The notes below the pieces were generated by a model. That model was not told the DNA's origin and did not search any database. It saw only the letters and a list, made by a program, of their open reading frames with translations. Positions 5,542 to 6,054 of a DNA stretch of 6,054 nt are shown piece by piece. The stretch comes from CAZTGZ01 sp044339595 (GTDB taxonomy: Bacteria > Bacteroidota > Bacteroidia > NS11-12g > UBA9320): assembly GCA_044339595.1 (NCBI GenBank), contig JBIIVF010000138.1, positions 1 to 6,054 on the forward strand, given 5' to 3'. Made by a program: the position numbers and the translations under genes. Every line of letters starts with the position of its first letter. Positions within the stretch are counted from its first letter, which is position 1.

Positions 5542-6054
5542 ATGAGCGTTAAATTATCATTTTGGGTTAGACCCAGCCAGAAAAATCACCAAGGCAAATG
5601 CCCCATTTACCTTCGTGTACAACAAAACAATGTAAGAACCCAATATTCCATAGGAGAATACATCAATCTTTCTAATTGGGACAAGAAGGGACAAAAAGTA
5701 AAAGGTAATGGTGAAGAAGCAGAAGCCATGAATGGGAAGCTAGATTCCTTAAAAGCCAGAGCGCTTAAAATTTACAATGAACTCCTACTCAGTGGCGAAC
5801 CATTTAACCCTTTTACTATAAAGGATCGATTAGTAAATGGATTGGTAAATGCATATACATTTAATGACTTAATGGAGGAGTATATACAAAAGATGACTTC
5901 ACTAAAGGGTAAGTCATACAGTCAACCTACCATTATTAAATATAGAAATAGCCAACTTAGAATTAATCAATATGTAAAGAAACGCTTTAAGCGAAATGAT
6001 CTATTTCTATATGAATTAGACTTCGCATTTATCGATGGCTTTGAAACATTTTTA
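5542..6054 (+). CDS. site-specific tyrosine recombinase (integrase), N-terminal part, runs off window
   Basis: The first 171 residues of an integrase, starting at ATG 5542-5544 after an AT-rich leader without a Shine-Dalgarno sequence; no stop is reached. The start MSVKLSFWVRPSQKNHQGKC with PIYLRVQ and YSIGEYINLSNWDKKGQKVKG is the Arm-DNA-binding domain typical of Bacteroidota integrases. Residues about 112-171 (FNDLMEEYIQKM, then the helical Lys/Arg-rich segment with YSQPTIIKYRNSQLRINQYV) are the beginning of the core-binding SAM-like domain. The catalytic R-H-R-Y residues would lie in the missing C-terminal half, so activity cannot be judged. The position 311 bases after the duplicated ssrA end, and the same direction as ssrA, imply that this enzyme inserted the element there. 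Proteins of this type are found in conjugative transposons, islands and prophages, and the N-terminal part alone does not distinguish them. Confidence 0.92.
   Translation, partial: MSVKLSFWVRPSQKNHQGKCPIYLRVQQNNVRTQYSIGEYINLSNWDKKGQKVKGNGEEAEAMNGKLDSLKARALKIYNELLLSGEPFNPFTIKDRLVNGLVNAYTFNDLMEEYIQKMTSLKGKSYSQPTIIKYRNSQLRINQYVKKRFKRNDLFLYELDFAFIDGFETFL

Overview
The window looks like a Bacteroidota chromosome (sphingobacterial, cytophagal or chitinophagal type). Four things support this: a secreted protein with a type IX secretion C-terminal sorting domain, AT-rich intergenic DNA with start codons lacking Shine-Dalgarno sequences, a TANNTTTG-type -7 promoter box ahead of ssrA, and a tmRNA tag of the GE-N-N...AA type. 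The final part is the beginning of an integrated mobile element.

Positions 1-260 hold the C-terminal end of an acyl-CoA dehydrogenase on the + strand. It converges on a long - strand block. That block contains an intrinsic terminator (456-485), a 612-residue secreted or surface protein with an adhesin-like DUF11-type repeat and a T9SS sorting domain (520-2358), a doubtful 88-codon ORF just upstream of it, and about 370 bases of AT-rich DNA without a convincing gene. It continues with a probable two-gene operon: a small lipoprotein (4255-4695) followed after 22 bases by an NAD(P)-dependent dehydrogenase of the AlaDh/PNT fold that most resembles LYS1-type saccharopine dehydrogenase (3030-4232).

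Divergent from the lipoprotein gene lies ssrA, the tmRNA gene, on the + strand (4851 to about 5221). It has a complete acceptor stem with the G-U pair of alanine identity, a T-arm, pseudoknot elements and a tag frame encoding GENNFAMAA followed by TAA. Its last bases are duplicated in tandem (CAGCTCCAC twice). About 320 bases further on, a site-specific tyrosine recombinase gene starts (5542) and runs off the window. This is the arrangement of a genomic island, prophage or integrative element inserted at the 3' end of ssrA, with the window showing the integrase-proximal junction (attL-like).

The least explained stretch is 5222-5351, between ssrA and the integrase. It is markedly GC-richer (68/130, about 52%) than the next 190 bases (62/190, about 33%) and holds four consecutive hairpins. 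One of them carries, on the - strand, an imperfect copy (21 of 28 aligned columns) of the ssrA T-arm and acceptor segment. This could be a complex recombination site, a remnant of an earlier att or tRNA-like sequence, or a structured RNA. The cargo of the element lies outside the window, so any larger novel system cannot be judged from here.
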